Below are positions 20,156-28,973 of a stretch of 64,000 bases of DNA, piece by piece. Origin of the DNA: Serratia sarumanii. Its GTDB lineage: Bacteria; Pseudomonadota; Gammaproteobacteria; Enterobacterales; Enterobacteriaceae. A program made the translations under genes and the position numbers. How positions within the stretch are numbered: position 1 is the stretch's first letter; every line of letters starts with the position of its first letter. The DNA is taken from NCBI RefSeq assembly GCF_029962605.1, contig NZ_CP124750.1:3348001-3412000 (forward strand), written 5' to 3'. The notes below the pieces were generated by a model. The model was not told the DNA's origin. It was given only the letters and a program-made list of their open reading frames with translations, and made no database searches.

Positions 20156-21628
20156 ATGAAAACGATCGCCAACACCCCATTGCCGGGCGCCGTCCGGCAG
20201 CCGGGCTATGACCGCCGGGCTCTGCGCAGCCGCATCGTGCACCTTGGCTTCGGCGCGTTCCACCGCGCGCATCAGGCGCTGCTGACCGATCGGGTGCTGA
20301 ACGCCCACGGCGGCGACTGGGGCATCTGCGAGATCAGCCTGTCCGGCGGCGTGCCGCTGTTTGAGGCGCTGCGGCAACAGGATCATCTGTACAGCGTGCT
20401 GGAGAAAGGCGCGGACGGCCATCAGGCCATCGTGATCGGCGCGGTGCATGAGAGCCTGCACCGCAAGCTGGAGGGCATCGCCGCGGTGCTGGAGAAACTG
20501 GCCGAGCCGCAGGTGGCGATCGTCTCGATGACCATCACCGAAAAAGGCTACTGCATCGAGCCCGGCAGCGGGCGATTGGATCGGCAGCATCCGGGGATCG
20601 TCGCCGATCTGGCGTGGCCGCATCAGCCGCAGACCGTGCCCGGCATTTTGGTGGAGGCGCTGCGGCTGCGGCGCGAACGCGGCCTGCCCGCCTTCTCCCT
20701 GCTCTCCTGCGACAATATTCCGGAGAACGGCCACGTGCTGCGCCGGGCGGTGCTCGATCTGGCGCAGGCGCGGGATCCGTCGCTCGCCGATTGGATCGCC
20801 ACCGCCGCCACCTTCCCCTGCACCATGGTGGATCGCATCGTGCCGGCCGCCACGCCGGCCACGCTGGATGAGATTGCCGCCGCGCTGGGCGGCGTGCGCG
20901 ACGACTGCGCCATCGCCTGCGAGCCCTTTATTCAATGGGTGGTGGAAGACAACTTCGCCGCCGGACGCCCGGCGTGGGAGCTGGCCGGCGCCCAGCTGGT
21001 CAGCGATGTGCTGCCGTTTGAGCACATGAAACTGCGCATGCTGAACGGCAGCCACTCGTTCCTGGCTTACCTCGGCTACCTGGGTGGCTACCGCTATATC
21101 AACGAGTGCATGGCGGATGAACACTACCGTCGCGCCGCCCTGCGGTTGATGCTGGACGAACAGGCGCCCACCCTGAGCGTTACCGGCATCAGTCTGACCG
21201 ACTACGCCGCACAGCTTATCGCGCGCTTCAGCAACCCGGCGCTGCAACACCTCACCTGGCAGATCGCCATGGACGGTTCGCAGAAGCTGCCGCAGCGCCT
21301 GCTGGACGCGGTGCGCTGGCATCTGCGGCACGGCGGCGACTATAGCGGGCTGGCGCTGGGCGTGGCGGGCTGGATGCGTTACGTCGGCGGCGTCGATGAC
21401 GCCGGTCAGCCGATCGACATTCGCGATCCGCTGGCAGACGCGCTGCAACAGACTATTGCCGCTACGCCGGACGATCGGCGGCGCGTAACGGCGCTGCTGG
21501 CGCTGAAATCGGTGTTCGGCGAATCGCTGGCAACGCATGCGGCGTTTGCCGACGCGGTGACGCAAGCCTATTTGTCACTGCGCGATCGCGGTGCGCGTGA
21601 AACGGTGAAGGAGTGGGTGCTGCGGTGA
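20156..21628 (+). CDS. yeiQ: Mannitol dehydrogenase-family oxidoreductase YeiQ (fructuronate reductase-like)
   Basis: 490-residue NAD-dependent polyol/hexuronate dehydrogenase. The N-terminal Rossmann part has SRIVHLGFGAFHRAHQALL. The family active-site helix is visible as KLRMLNGSHSFLAYLGYLGG (Lys and the NGxH motif), and RFSNPALQHLTWQIAMDGSQKLPQR follows. It is closer to E. coli YeiQ (DRVLNAxGGDWGICEISL) than to UxuB, and sits where yeiQ belongs, between yeiP and yeiR. The start MKTIAN has GGAG seven bases upstream. Neighbouring uxuA suggests it reduces D-fructuronate to D-mannonate, but this is inference. Confidence 0.88.
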   Translation: MKTIANTPLPGAVRQPGYDRRALRSRIVHLGFGAFHRAHQALLTDRVLNAHGGDWGICEISLSGGVPLFEALRQQDHLYSVLEKGADGHQAIVIGAVHESLHRKLEGIAAVLEKLAEPQVAIVSMTITEKGYCIEPGSGRLDRQHPGIVADLAWPHQPQTVPGILVEALRLRRERGLPAFSLLSCDNIPENGHVLRRAVLDLAQARDPSLADWIATAATFPCTMVDRIVPAATPATLDEIAAALGGVRDDCAIACEPFIQWVVEDNFAAGRPAWELAGAQLVSDVLPFEHMKLRMLNGSHSFLAYLGYLGGYRYINECMADEHYRRAALRLMLDEQAPTLSVTGISLTDYAAQLIARFSNPALQHLTWQIAMDGSQKLPQRLLDAVRWHLRHGGDYSGLALGVAGWMRYVGGVDDAGQPIDIRDPLADALQQTIAATPDDRRRVTALLALKSVFGESLATHAAFADAVTQAYLSLRDRGARETVKEWVLR

Positions 21629-21651
21629 GAAGCCTGCAGGGCCGAGAATAA

Positions 21652-21681
21652 CCATGCCGGCGTAACGTTACGCCGGCATGG
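21652..21681. terminator. Perfect 30-bp palindrome between yeiQ and the fimbrial-like gene
   Basis: Two exact 15-base arms (CCATGCCGGCGTAAC and its complement) meet with no spacer, 23 bp after the yeiQ stop and 9 bp before the stop of the convergent gene. Neither side has a clear T-run, so intrinsic termination is uncertain. Confidence 0.5.
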
Positions 21682-21690
21682 CGGAACGAC

Positions 21691-21999
21691 TTAACGATAA
21701 ACGACCGTCATAACAGCGAGTTTCTTCTGTTGGTCTACCCACTTCATTTCGGTTGTGCCTAGATTTAGCGGAAGTTCTTTGCGTGTAGTATCAAAACCTG
21801 ACAACGCTTGCTGGGCCTGATAACGCTGGCCGTTGCGGTAACATTGCGTATTCGCCTTAGAATCTGCAATATTGACCGTGCAAGGACTTTCAACGATAGA
21901 ACCGACGAAGCGAATTACCCCGCCGGCCACTCCTGCATGACTCACTGCCGTCCATGAAAACAACATTCCTACGATCAAAAATAACCGAAAGGTATTCAT
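21691..21999 (-). CDS. Orphan short fimbrial-like secreted protein
   Basis: 102-residue protein with a signal peptide (about residues 1-22, ending VSHA). The mature start GVAGGVIRFVGSIVESPCTVN matches the type 1 pilin N-terminal pattern (GxIxFxGxIVxxPCxV), and a second Cys in NTQCYRNGQ could complete the pilin disulfide. The C-terminus KKLAVMTVVYR resembles a pilin's final strand, but the protein is about 50-70 residues shorter than usual subunits. No chaperone, usher or other pilin is nearby. GAGG precedes the ATG by five bases. It lies in noticeably AT-richer DNA than its neighbours, suggesting acquisition. Confidence 0.7.
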   Translation of the reverse strand: MNTFRLFLIVGMLFSWTAVSHAGVAGGVIRFVGSIVESPCTVNIADSKANTQCYRNGQRYQAQQALSGFDTTRKELPLNLGTTEMKWVDQQKKLAVMTVVYR

Positions 22000-22317
22000 G
22001 GCAACCTCATTTTTAGTTAAGCCAATTTAACCATAGAGGATCTTGTTAGGAATAATCGCAAGGAAAGGGACGAGATTTGATCGTTAATCGCGTCATTAAC
22101 AATGTAAAAACAAGCTACTAACAAAAGTTAACCGCATCTAATACAGGGTTTTATCTAAGAACTTTCTTGTTATGAACGGTGGATTTTGTCGGTTGAAAAG
22201 CGCATGGTGACGTGCAAAATTTGCGAGATAGAGCACAAATTAAATCGCGGCGGTTTCACCGATAAGGCTGCGTAACTCATTTATTAAGCAGGTTAATTTT
22301 TGCTCCAGGAATTATTA
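22000..22317. other. AT-rich intergenic region upstream of yeiR
   Basis: 318 bp with no convincing gene. It must hold the promoters of the minus-strand fimbrial-like gene and of yeiR. Base composition is much lower in GC than flanking genes. I see no clear inverted repeat or factor site. Confidence 0.6.
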
Positions 22318-23292
22318 ATGACCAAAACCAATTTGATTACCGGTTTCCTCGGCAGCGGTAAAACCACCACTATCCGCCATTTGCTGGCTCATAAGCCCGA
22401 ACATGAGCGCTGGGCGGTATTGGTCAATGAATTCGGCGAGATCGGCATCGACGGCGCGCTGCTGGCAGACAGCGGCGCGGTGCTCAAAGAGATCCCCGGT
22501 GGCTGCATGTGCTGCGTCAACGGCCTGCCGATGCAGGTGGGCTTGAATATGCTGTTACAGCAGGCCAAACCGGATCGGCTGCTGATCGAGCCGACCGGGC
22601 TCGGGCATCCGAAACAAATTCTGTCGCTGCTGACCCAGGAGAGCTATGCCGGCTGGATTGATCTGCAGGCCACCCTGTGCCTGCTGGATGCCCGCCAGCT
22701 CAGCCAGCCCCGCTACCGCGACAACGAAAACTTCCGCGATCAGCTGGCCGCGGCCGACGTTATTTTGGCCAGCAAAAGCGATACCTATCAGCCGGAAGAC
22801 AGGGGGGCGCTGGAGGCCTGGAGGGCGCAAGATCCGCTGCGGCGGCCCTGTTATGCCATCGCTCAAGGCGAAGCGGATGTCGCGCTGTTGTCACTTCCGC
22901 GCACGAATCGTACAGAATTGCCGGACGCGCAGCATCATCATGGTCAGGCGAAAACGCAGGGGCTGGCGGCGCTGCGGCTGCCGGAGCACGCCCGCTGGCG
23001 GCGAGCGTTGAACGAGGGGCAAGGCTTCACCAGCTGCGGCTGGATTTTTGACGGCGACACCCAATTCGACACCGTCGGCTTTATGGAATGGGTGCGACTC
23101 GCGCCGGTAGAACGCGCCAAAGGCGCGGTGCGCATCCCCGAAGGCACATTGCTGATCAATCGTCAGGGACAGGATCTCAACATCGAAACCCGCCCGGTCG
23201 CGCCGCTCGACAGCCGAATTGAGCTTATCCACAGCGAAAATGCCGATTGGAACGCCCTGCAATCCGCCTTGTTTAAGATTCGTTTAAGTTAG
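22318..23292 (+). CDS. yeiR: COG0523 zinc-binding GTPase YeiR
   Basis: 324-residue G3E-family P-loop GTPase. Walker A GFLGSGKTT is at residues 9-17 and the CxCC metal motif GGCMCC at residues 61-66, with base-recognition ASKSD near residue 155. A His-rich stretch (AQHHHG) lies between the GTPase and the C-terminal CobW-like domain. The family delivers zinc or related metals to client proteins; E. coli YeiR binds zinc and hydrolyses GTP. The start MTKTNLITG follows AGGA. It is in its conserved place before lpxT. Confidence 0.92.
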   Translation: MTKTNLITGFLGSGKTTTIRHLLAHKPEHERWAVLVNEFGEIGIDGALLADSGAVLKEIPGGCMCCVNGLPMQVGLNMLLQQAKPDRLLIEPTGLGHPKQILSLLTQESYAGWIDLQATLCLLDARQLSQPRYRDNENFRDQLAAADVILASKSDTYQPEDRGALEAWRAQDPLRRPCYAIAQGEADVALLSLPRTNRTELPDAQHHHGQAKTQGLAALRLPEHARWRRALNEGQGFTSCGWIFDGDTQFDTVGFMEWVRLAPVERAKGAVRIPEGTLLINRQGQDLNIETRPVAPLDSRIELIHSENADWNALQSALFKIRLS

Positions 23293-23369
23293 ACCCCGTA
23301 CCGTTGCCCCCCGGTTGCCGCAGGGCGGCCGGGTTTTATTTCGTTTTCATTTTGCCAACAGGTTATGTC

Positions 23370-24080
23370 ATGACACGCCGCAATTTACCCCTCATTATCC
23401 TCTTCAACTTACTGGGCGTTGCGCTGTTCCTGTCCTGGTTCCTGCCGGCCAATCACGGCGGCTGGTTTACCCTGGACTCGGCGATCTTTTTCTTCTTTAA
23501 CCGCCATCTGGCCACCGACCCGGCGTTTTTGCACCTGGTCGCCATCACCAACAACCGCGCGTTTGACGTGATTTCGCTGCTCGCCATGGGCCTGCTGTAT
23601 TTGTACTTCTACCTGAAGCAGGACGCCGCCGGCCGCCGCCGCCTGGTGATCACCGGCGTGGTGATGCTGCTGACCGCCGTGGTGCTGAACCAGCTTGGCC
23701 ACCTGCTGCCGGTGAAGCATCCGAGCCCCACCCTGACCTTCGACAATATCTATCGCGTCAGCGAGCTGACCGGCATCCCCACCAAGGACGCTTCCAGCGA
23801 CAGCTTCCCCGGCGACCACGGCATGATGCTGATTATTTTTTCCTGCTTTATGCTGCGCTATTTCGGCCGCCGCGCCTTCGCCGTCGCCCTGCTGATTACG
23901 CTGCTCTTCTCATTGCCACGCGTGATGATTGGCGCCCACTGGTTTACCGATATTGCCGTCGGCTCGCTGTCAGTGGTGCTGGTTGGCGCCAGCTGGGTGC
24001 TGATGACGCCTTGCAGCGACTGGATCGTCGATCGGTTGAATCGCCTGTTGCCCGGCAAGCATCGCCCCGGCCAACCATAA
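23370..24080 (+). CDS. lpxT: Kdo2-lipid A phosphotransferase LpxT
   Basis: 236-residue PAP2-superfamily inner-membrane enzyme (formerly YeiU). It transfers phosphate from undecaprenyl diphosphate to the 1-position of lipid A in the periplasm and helps recycle the lipid carrier. About six helices are visible, and the phosphatase motifs appear as KHPSPT, SFPGDHGMM (catalytic His region) and RVMIGAHWFTDIAVG. The ATG at 23370 (MTRRNLP) gives the family length. It follows yeiR and precedes mepS, as in E. coli. Confidence 0.92.
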   Translation: MTRRNLPLIILFNLLGVALFLSWFLPANHGGWFTLDSAIFFFFNRHLATDPAFLHLVAITNNRAFDVISLLAMGLLYLYFYLKQDAAGRRRLVITGVVMLLTAVVLNQLGHLLPVKHPSPTLTFDNIYRVSELTGIPTKDASSDSFPGDHGMMLIIFSCFMLRYFGRRAFAVALLITLLFSLPRVMIGAHWFTDIAVGSLSVVLVGASWVLMTPCSDWIVDRLNRLLPGKHRPGQP

Positions 24081-24098
24081 CTTGCGTCTATGACTCAT

Positions 24099-24122
24099 GC
24101 CGGGAGGCGCTCGCCTTCCGGC
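24099..24122 (+). terminator. Hairpin after lpxT
   Basis: Arms GCCGGGAGGCG / CGCCTTCCGGC pair over 11 bp with one G-T pair and a two-base loop. There is no strong T-run (CTTAATCCC follows). Confidence 0.5.
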
Positions 24123-24216
24123 CTTAATCCCTTCGCTGAGCGCAAAATATCGTCACCGCCCGTTAACGCTTTTGCAACCTGATTTCACGCCAGATTCATA
24201 CATCGGACAATTGGCG

Positions 24217-24267
24217 TTTTTTATATGAAGATTTACATTATGTTACATCACAAATTCATATAAAAAA
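24217..24267. repeat. 13-bp perfect inverted repeat upstream of mepS
   Basis: TTTTTTATATGAA (24217-24229) and its exact complement TTCATATAAAAAA (24255-24267) flank 25 bp. The whole 410-bp gap 24081-24490 has no convincing gene; besides this repeat it holds the lpxT hairpin and, presumably, the mepS promoter and a long leader. Confidence 0.65.
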
Positions 24268-24490
24268 GACGGGAAAAAGGCTCGCAATCCCCTATTTGTT
24301 CCGGTAATCTCAGATGCGTTTGTGCCTGGTTTAAGTCGAATTAGTATGGAATCCGATAAAAATGTGCGTTCTCGCACGTTTTCAACGGTAACTGGTTGTC
24401 GATGCAACAGGTGCGGACTAGGCTCGTTTCGTTTGGCATTTTTCAGGTAGCGACTTTCGTCGTTAAGGACTTCAAGGGAAAACAACAACA

Positions 24491-25066
24491 ATGGTCAAAT
24501 CTCAACCGTTTCTGAGATATTTTTTGCGGGTAGTCCCTGCAATTGCCGCTGCGGTTATGCTCTCCGCATGCAGCTCGACTCACACTTCGAACTTGAATAA
24601 CGCACAAACTGAGATGCGTGCAGTTAATGACAAAGACGGTCTTTTACTGCAAGCCTCTCAGGATGAATTCGAAGCGATGGTCCGCAACGTTGACGTCAAG
24701 TCAAAGATTATGGATCAGTACGCGGACTGGAAAGGCGTTCGCTACCGTTTAGGCGGTGACAGCAAGCGCGGCATCGATTGCTCGGCGTTTGTTCAACGCA
24801 CCTTCCGCGAACAGTTCGGCATGGATTTACCGCGTTCTACCTATGAACAGGAAGATCTCGGCAAGAAAATCCAGCGCACCAAGCTGCGCGTCGGCGATTT
24901 GGTGCTGTTCCGCGCAGGTTCCACCGGGCGCCATGTCGGCATCTATTTAGGCAACGATCAGTTCGTTCACGCCTCCACCAGCAGTGGGGTCATGATTTCC
25001 AAGCTGACCGATAACTATTGGAATAAACGTTATCGAGAAGCGCGCCGGGTGTTGACCAACGGTTAA
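24491..25066 (+). CDS. mepS: Murein DD-endopeptidase MepS (Spr)
   Basis: 191-residue NlpC/P60 lipoprotein that cuts D-Ala-mDAP cross-links to allow peptidoglycan growth. The lipobox LSAC places the lipidated Cys at residue 27, followed by Ser-Ser, consistent with outer-membrane sorting. The catalytic triad candidates are Cys97 ([10 protein letters not shown]), His148 (GRHVGIYLG) and His160 (FVHAST). In E. coli its level is set by NlpI-Prc proteolysis. It is in the conserved slot between lpxT and pdeN, followed by a strong terminator. Confidence 0.96.
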   Translation: MVKSQPFLRYFLRVVPAIAAAVMLSACSSTHTSNLNNAQTEMRAVNDKDGLLLQASQDEFEAMVRNVDVKSKIMDQYADWKGVRYRLGGDSKRGIDCSAFVQRTFREQFGMDLPRSTYEQEDLGKKIQRTKLRVGDLVLFRAGSTGRHVGIYLGNDQFVHASTSSGVMISKLTDNYWNKRYREARRVLTNG

Positions 25067-25110
25067 CGGCGCAATGCCTTGAAGATCCTGAATACCAAAC
25101 GAGCGATAAG

Positions 25111-25136
25111 CGCCGCCTACGGGCGGCGTTTTTTTT
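25111..25136 (+). terminator. mepS terminator
   Basis: Stem CGCCGCC / GGCGGCG with a short loop, then eight T. It lies 45 bp after the mepS stop. Confidence 0.93.
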
Positions 25137-25401
25137 GGTTGTCTAACAGATATCATCAAGATTGCTCCCTGCCTTATCGCCATCTTTCTCCGCTTAACGC
25201 TGCCGCACGCCATTATTTTGATAAACTGTTGGCAGGAAATCGCGCCATCGAGGAAAAACTCGCCTATTATCGTCAGATGACGGCAACGGCGCCCCGGCGT
25301 TATTTAAAACGTTTCCGCTTAAAATAGGCACATTATATTTCTGTCGGCGACGCCACATATTTAAACAACGCCGCCGGTTGGTACGGGATAAAAAGGCAAA
25401 A

Positions 25402-25488
25402 ATGAAAAAAAAGCCGTTGGCACAATCCATTAAATGGCTGCGCGACACCCCTGACGCCCTGTTGCAGAGGACTCGGTTATGGGCTTGA
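25402..25488 (+). CDS. 28-residue leader ORF overlapping pdeN
   Basis: ATG AAA AAA AAG opens a short basic ORF, MKKKPLAQSIKWLRDTPDAL then LQRTRLWA, preceded by AAAAGG six bases upstream. Its TGA (25486-25488) lies ten bases inside pdeN in another frame, so its translation would deliver ribosomes to the pdeN start. This could be a leader peptide or a coupling element. No known family is recognised. The rest of the gap 25067-25401 holds the mepS terminator and no other convincing gene. Confidence 0.4.
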   Translation: MKKKPLAQSIKWLRDTPDALLQRTRLWA

Positions 25489-27062
25489 AAAGAGCTTTTG
25501 CCCGCAGCGTGTCTCACCGACAGCGCAGCCTGGCTAAAAGCGGCGTCGCCGCCCTGGTATTTTTTACGCTCTTCACCGCGGTCACGCTTTCTTTGATTAA
25601 CCACCAGCGCACGCAATATCAACATAAGGTCGAAGCGCGCACGCAAAAGTTCACGCTGGGTTATATCTCGCACCTGAAGACGGTGATGCAGCAAATGATG
25701 CCGCTGCTGGCCAAGCCTTGCCTCTCAAGCCAGTCGGACATTACCTACCAGGCGGCCTTTACCAGCGGCGTGCGCACCTTCCTGTTGGTGAAAGACGGCT
25801 ACGCCTATTGCTCTTCCGCCACCGGCGACATGATGTTGCCGATGAAAAATCTCTACCAGGATATCGACTGGAATCTGCCCCTGGATCTCAAGCTGCAGCA
25901 GGGCACGCCGATCGTGCCGAACAAACCGGCGGTTGCAGTTTGGCTGCGGCATCCCGACGAAAAGGCCACCGGCATCCTCGCTACGCTGGACATCGATCTG
26001 ATGCCCTATCTGCTGTTCACCTCGCACGACGAACAGGCGCCGGGCATCGCCATCGTGATGGGCAACCGCGCGCTGACCACCTTCAGCCCGAACCTGATGC
26101 CGGTCGATCAGTTGCCGAAGGGCAAGGCGGATAAACTGACGCTGCCCAATCTGCCGCTGACCATCCTGTTCTACAACGAGAAACTGACCCCCAACGACAT
26201 TCGCCTGACGCTGCTGGGCAGCCTGGTGCTGTCATTGATGATCGGCGTACTCTGCTATTACATGCTGCTGCTGCGGCAAAGCCCGGAACGCGCGCTGCTG
26301 CGCGGCATCAAGCGCAACGAGTTCTTTATCGAATACCAGCCGGTGTTCCATACCGACAGCAACAGCATCGGCGGGCTGGAAGCGCTGATCCGCTGGCAGC
26401 ATCCGATCGAAGGCCGCATCCCGCCCGACGTCTTTATCCCCTACGCCGAAAGCAACGGGCTGATCGTGCCGCTCACCCGCCACCTGTTCAGGCTGATCGC
26501 CGAAGATGCGCCGCAGCTCGCCAAAGCGCTGCCGCGGGGAGGCAAGGTCGGGCTCAACATCTCCCCCGCCCACCTGAGCGCGCCGTCGTTCCACCAGGAC
26601 GTGTATGAACTGTTGACGCAGCTGCCGGGCGATTACTTTACGCTGGTGTTTGAAATCACCGAGCGCGGCATGGTGGAAGAAGAGAGTGCGCTGGCGGAGT
26701 TTGACTGGCTGCACAAACAGGGCATCGAGATCGCGGTGGACGATTTTGGCACCGGGCACAGCGCGTTGATCTATCTTGAGCGCTTCACCATGGATTACCT
26801 GAAGATCGATCGTGGCTTCGTCAACACCATCGGCCAGGACACGGTCACCGCGCCGGTGCTGGATGCGGTGATCTCGTTGGCGAAAAAGCTGAAAATGCTG
26901 ACGGTGGCCGAGGGCGTGGAAACCGCCGAGCAGATGCAGTTCCTGCAAGAACACGGCGTCAACTTCATGCAGGGCTACTACTTCAGCAAGCCGCTGAGCA
27001 TCGACAATTTCGTCGCTTACTGCAATGCTCATCAGGTCTTTGATTATCAGGCAAATAAATAG
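25479..27062 (+). CDS. pdeN: CSS-motif EAL c-di-GMP phosphodiesterase PdeN (Rtn)
   Basis: 527-residue inner-membrane protein. TM1 spans about residues 21-41. A periplasmic CSS-type sensor has Cys81-Leu-Ser-Ser and Cys111-Ser-Ser, which control activity by disulfide state in this family. TM2 is about residues 243-265. The C-terminal EAL domain keeps key residues: EALIRWQHP, NISPAHL, FEITERG, DDFGTGHSAL and AEGVETAEQ, so cyclic di-GMP hydrolysis is expected. The start has AGAGGA eight bases upstream. The gene name follows E. coli synteny between mepS and yejA. Confidence 0.92.
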   Translation: MGLKRAFARSVSHRQRSLAKSGVAALVFFTLFTAVTLSLINHQRTQYQHKVEARTQKFTLGYISHLKTVMQQMMPLLAKPCLSSQSDITYQAAFTSGVRTFLLVKDGYAYCSSATGDMMLPMKNLYQDIDWNLPLDLKLQQGTPIVPNKPAVAVWLRHPDEKATGILATLDIDLMPYLLFTSHDEQAPGIAIVMGNRALTTFSPNLMPVDQLPKGKADKLTLPNLPLTILFYNEKLTPNDIRLTLLGSLVLSLMIGVLCYYMLLLRQSPERALLRGIKRNEFFIEYQPVFHTDSNSIGGLEALIRWQHPIEGRIPPDVFIPYAESNGLIVPLTRHLFRLIAEDAPQLAKALPRGGKVGLNISPAHLSAPSFHQDVYELLTQLPGDYFTLVFEITERGMVEEESALAEFDWLHKQGIEIAVDDFGTGHSALIYLERFTMDYLKIDRGFVNTIGQDTVTAPVLDAVISLAKKLKMLTVAEGVETAEQMQFLQEHGVNFMQGYYFSKPLSIDNFVAYCNAHQVFDYQANK

Positions 27063-27155
27063 TTAGTCTTTAAGCATCTTTACCCTGCGCCCGCCCGAAG
27101 AATGTTATGCTGGGCGCAGGTTGTACTTTATTCCACAGCAGGAGCTTACCGTCTG

Positions 27156-28964
27156 ATGTCCGTGCGCATTTTCGCTGCTCTGGTGCTCTCGGCACTGAGT
27201 TTCGGTCTGCGGGCCGAAGCCCTCAACGAAAGCTACGCTTTCGCCCTTCTCGGTGAACCGAAATACGCCACCGACTTCAGCCATTTCGACTACGTCAACC
27301 CGGCGGCACCCAAAGGCGGCGACGTGCGGCTGGCGGCCATCGGCACCTACGACAACTTCAACCGCTTCGCTACCCGCGGCGTGCCCGGCGAACGTACGAT
27401 GGAGCTGTACGATACGCTGTTCACCAACTCCGACGACGAACCCGGCAGCTATTATCCGCTGATTGCCGAATCGGCCCGTTTCCCGGCCGACATGCGCTGG
27501 ATGGAGTTGGATATCAACGCCCGCGCCCGCTTCCAGGACGGCAGCCCGATCACCGCCGCCGATGTGGCCTTCACCTTCAATAAATTCATGACCGAAGGCG
27601 TACCGCAGTTTCGCTCCTATTACAAAGGCGTCACGGTCAAGGCCATTTCCCGGCTGACGGTGCGCATCGAGCTACCTAAAGCCAACCGTGAGCAAATCCT
27701 CAGCCTGCTCAGCCTGCGCGTATTGCCGGAAAGTTTCTGGAAAAACCATAAGCTCAACGAACCGCTCAGCACCCCGCCGCTCGCCAGCGGCCCGTATAAA
27801 ATCGCCGATTACCGCCTCGGCCAGTACATCACCTACCAGCGAGTGCGCGACTACTGGGCCGCCAACCTGCCGGTGAACCGCGGCCGCTACAACTTCGACA
27901 GCATTCGCTACGATTATTACCTGGACGATAAAGTATCGCTGGAAGCCTTCAAGGCCGGCGCTTACGATTTCCGCATCGAGCCGTCACCCAAAAGCTGGGC
28001 CACCCAGTATCAGGGCGGCAACTTCGCGCGCAACTACATCATCAAGCAGGACGAGACCAACCAGGCGGCGCAGAATACCCGCTGGCTGGCGTTCAACCTG
28101 CAAAAACCGCTGTTCGCCGATCGTCGGGTACGGGAAGCGATCGGCCTGGCTTTCGACTTCAACTGGATGAACAAGGCGCTGTATTACAACGCCTATCAGC
28201 GCGCCGACAGCTATTTCCAAAACACCGCCTACGCCGCCCGCGGCTACCCGGACGCCGCCGAACTGGCCTTGCTGGCGCCGCTCAAAGGCCAGATACCGCC
28301 GGAGGTGTTTACCAGCATCTACCAGCCGCCCTCCTCCGACGGCAGCGGCAACGATCGGCAAAACCTGCTGAAGGCGACCCAATTGCTGAAAGAAGCCGGT
28401 TGGGTGGTCAAAAATCAAAAGCTGGTCAACGCCAAAACCGGCCAGCCGTTCACCTTCGAACTGATGCTGCTGAGCGGCAGCAACTTCCAGTACGTATTAC
28501 CCTTCCGCCACAACCTGCAGCGGCTGGGCATCGAGATGCAAATTCGCGAAATTGACGCCTCGCAGTACACCCGTCGCATGCGTGAACGCGATTTCGACAT
28601 GATGTCGACCGTATATATGGCGATGCCGTTCCCCAGCGCCGATCTGCAAATCCTGTGGGATTCGCAGTACATCGATTCCAGCTACAACACGGCCGGCGTT
28701 AAAGATCCGGCGGTCGACAGCCTGGTGAGGCAAATCGCCGCCCATCAGGGCGACGAAAAGGCCCTGTTGCCGCTCGGCCGCGCGCTGGATCGGGTGCTGA
28801 CCTGGAACAACTACATGCTGCCGATGTGGTACTCCAACCACGATCGCTACGCCTATTGGGACAAGTTCTCCACGCCGTCGATCCGCCCGGCCTATGCGAT
28901 CGGCTTCGATAACTGGTGGTACGACGTCAACAAGGCGGCGCGTTTACCGGCTCAACGGCAATAA
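27156..28964 (+). CDS. yejA: Extracellular solute-binding protein YejA
   Basis: 602-residue periplasmic oligopeptide-binding protein (family 5) with an N-terminal signal peptide ending near LRAEA. Typical features are YAFALLGEPKYATDFSHFDYVNPAAPKGG at the mature start, the domain signature FKAGAYDFRIEPSPKSWATQY, and RDYWAANLPVNRG in the middle. YejABEF imports microcin C and peptides in E. coli. It is the first gene of yejABEF; the ATG at 27156 sits rather far (12 bp) from GGAG, so the exact start is slightly uncertain. Confidence 0.93.
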   Translation: MSVRIFAALVLSALSFGLRAEALNESYAFALLGEPKYATDFSHFDYVNPAAPKGGDVRLAAIGTYDNFNRFATRGVPGERTMELYDTLFTNSDDEPGSYYPLIAESARFPADMRWMELDINARARFQDGSPITAADVAFTFNKFMTEGVPQFRSYYKGVTVKAISRLTVRIELPKANREQILSLLSLRVLPESFWKNHKLNEPLSTPPLASGPYKIADYRLGQYITYQRVRDYWAANLPVNRGRYNFDSIRYDYYLDDKVSLEAFKAGAYDFRIEPSPKSWATQYQGGNFARNYIIKQDETNQAAQNTRWLAFNLQKPLFADRRVREAIGLAFDFNWMNKALYYNAYQRADSYFQNTAYAARGYPDAAELALLAPLKGQIPPEVFTSIYQPPSSDGSGNDRQNLLKATQLLKEAGWVVKNQKLVNAKTGQPFTFELMLLSGSNFQYVLPFRHNLQRLGIEMQIREIDASQYTRRMRERDFDMMSTVYMAMPFPSADLQILWDSQYIDSSYNTAGVKDPAVDSLVRQIAAHQGDEKALLPLGRALDRVLTWNNYMLPMWYSNHDRYAYWDKFSTPSIRPAYAIGFDNWWYDVNKAARLPAQRQ

Positions 28965-28973
28965 GGAGTCGGA

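Noticed and set aside
24243..24491. 82-codon minus-strand frame upstream of mepS
   Set aside because: No family pattern, overlaps the mepS promoter region and an inverted repeat, and lacks a convincing ribosome site.
25079..25327. 82-codon plus-strand frame starting at TTG after mepS
   Set aside because: It would have to read through the strong mepS terminator hairpin and lacks a good start; the C-terminal half looks protein-like but has no internal start of its own until near the end.
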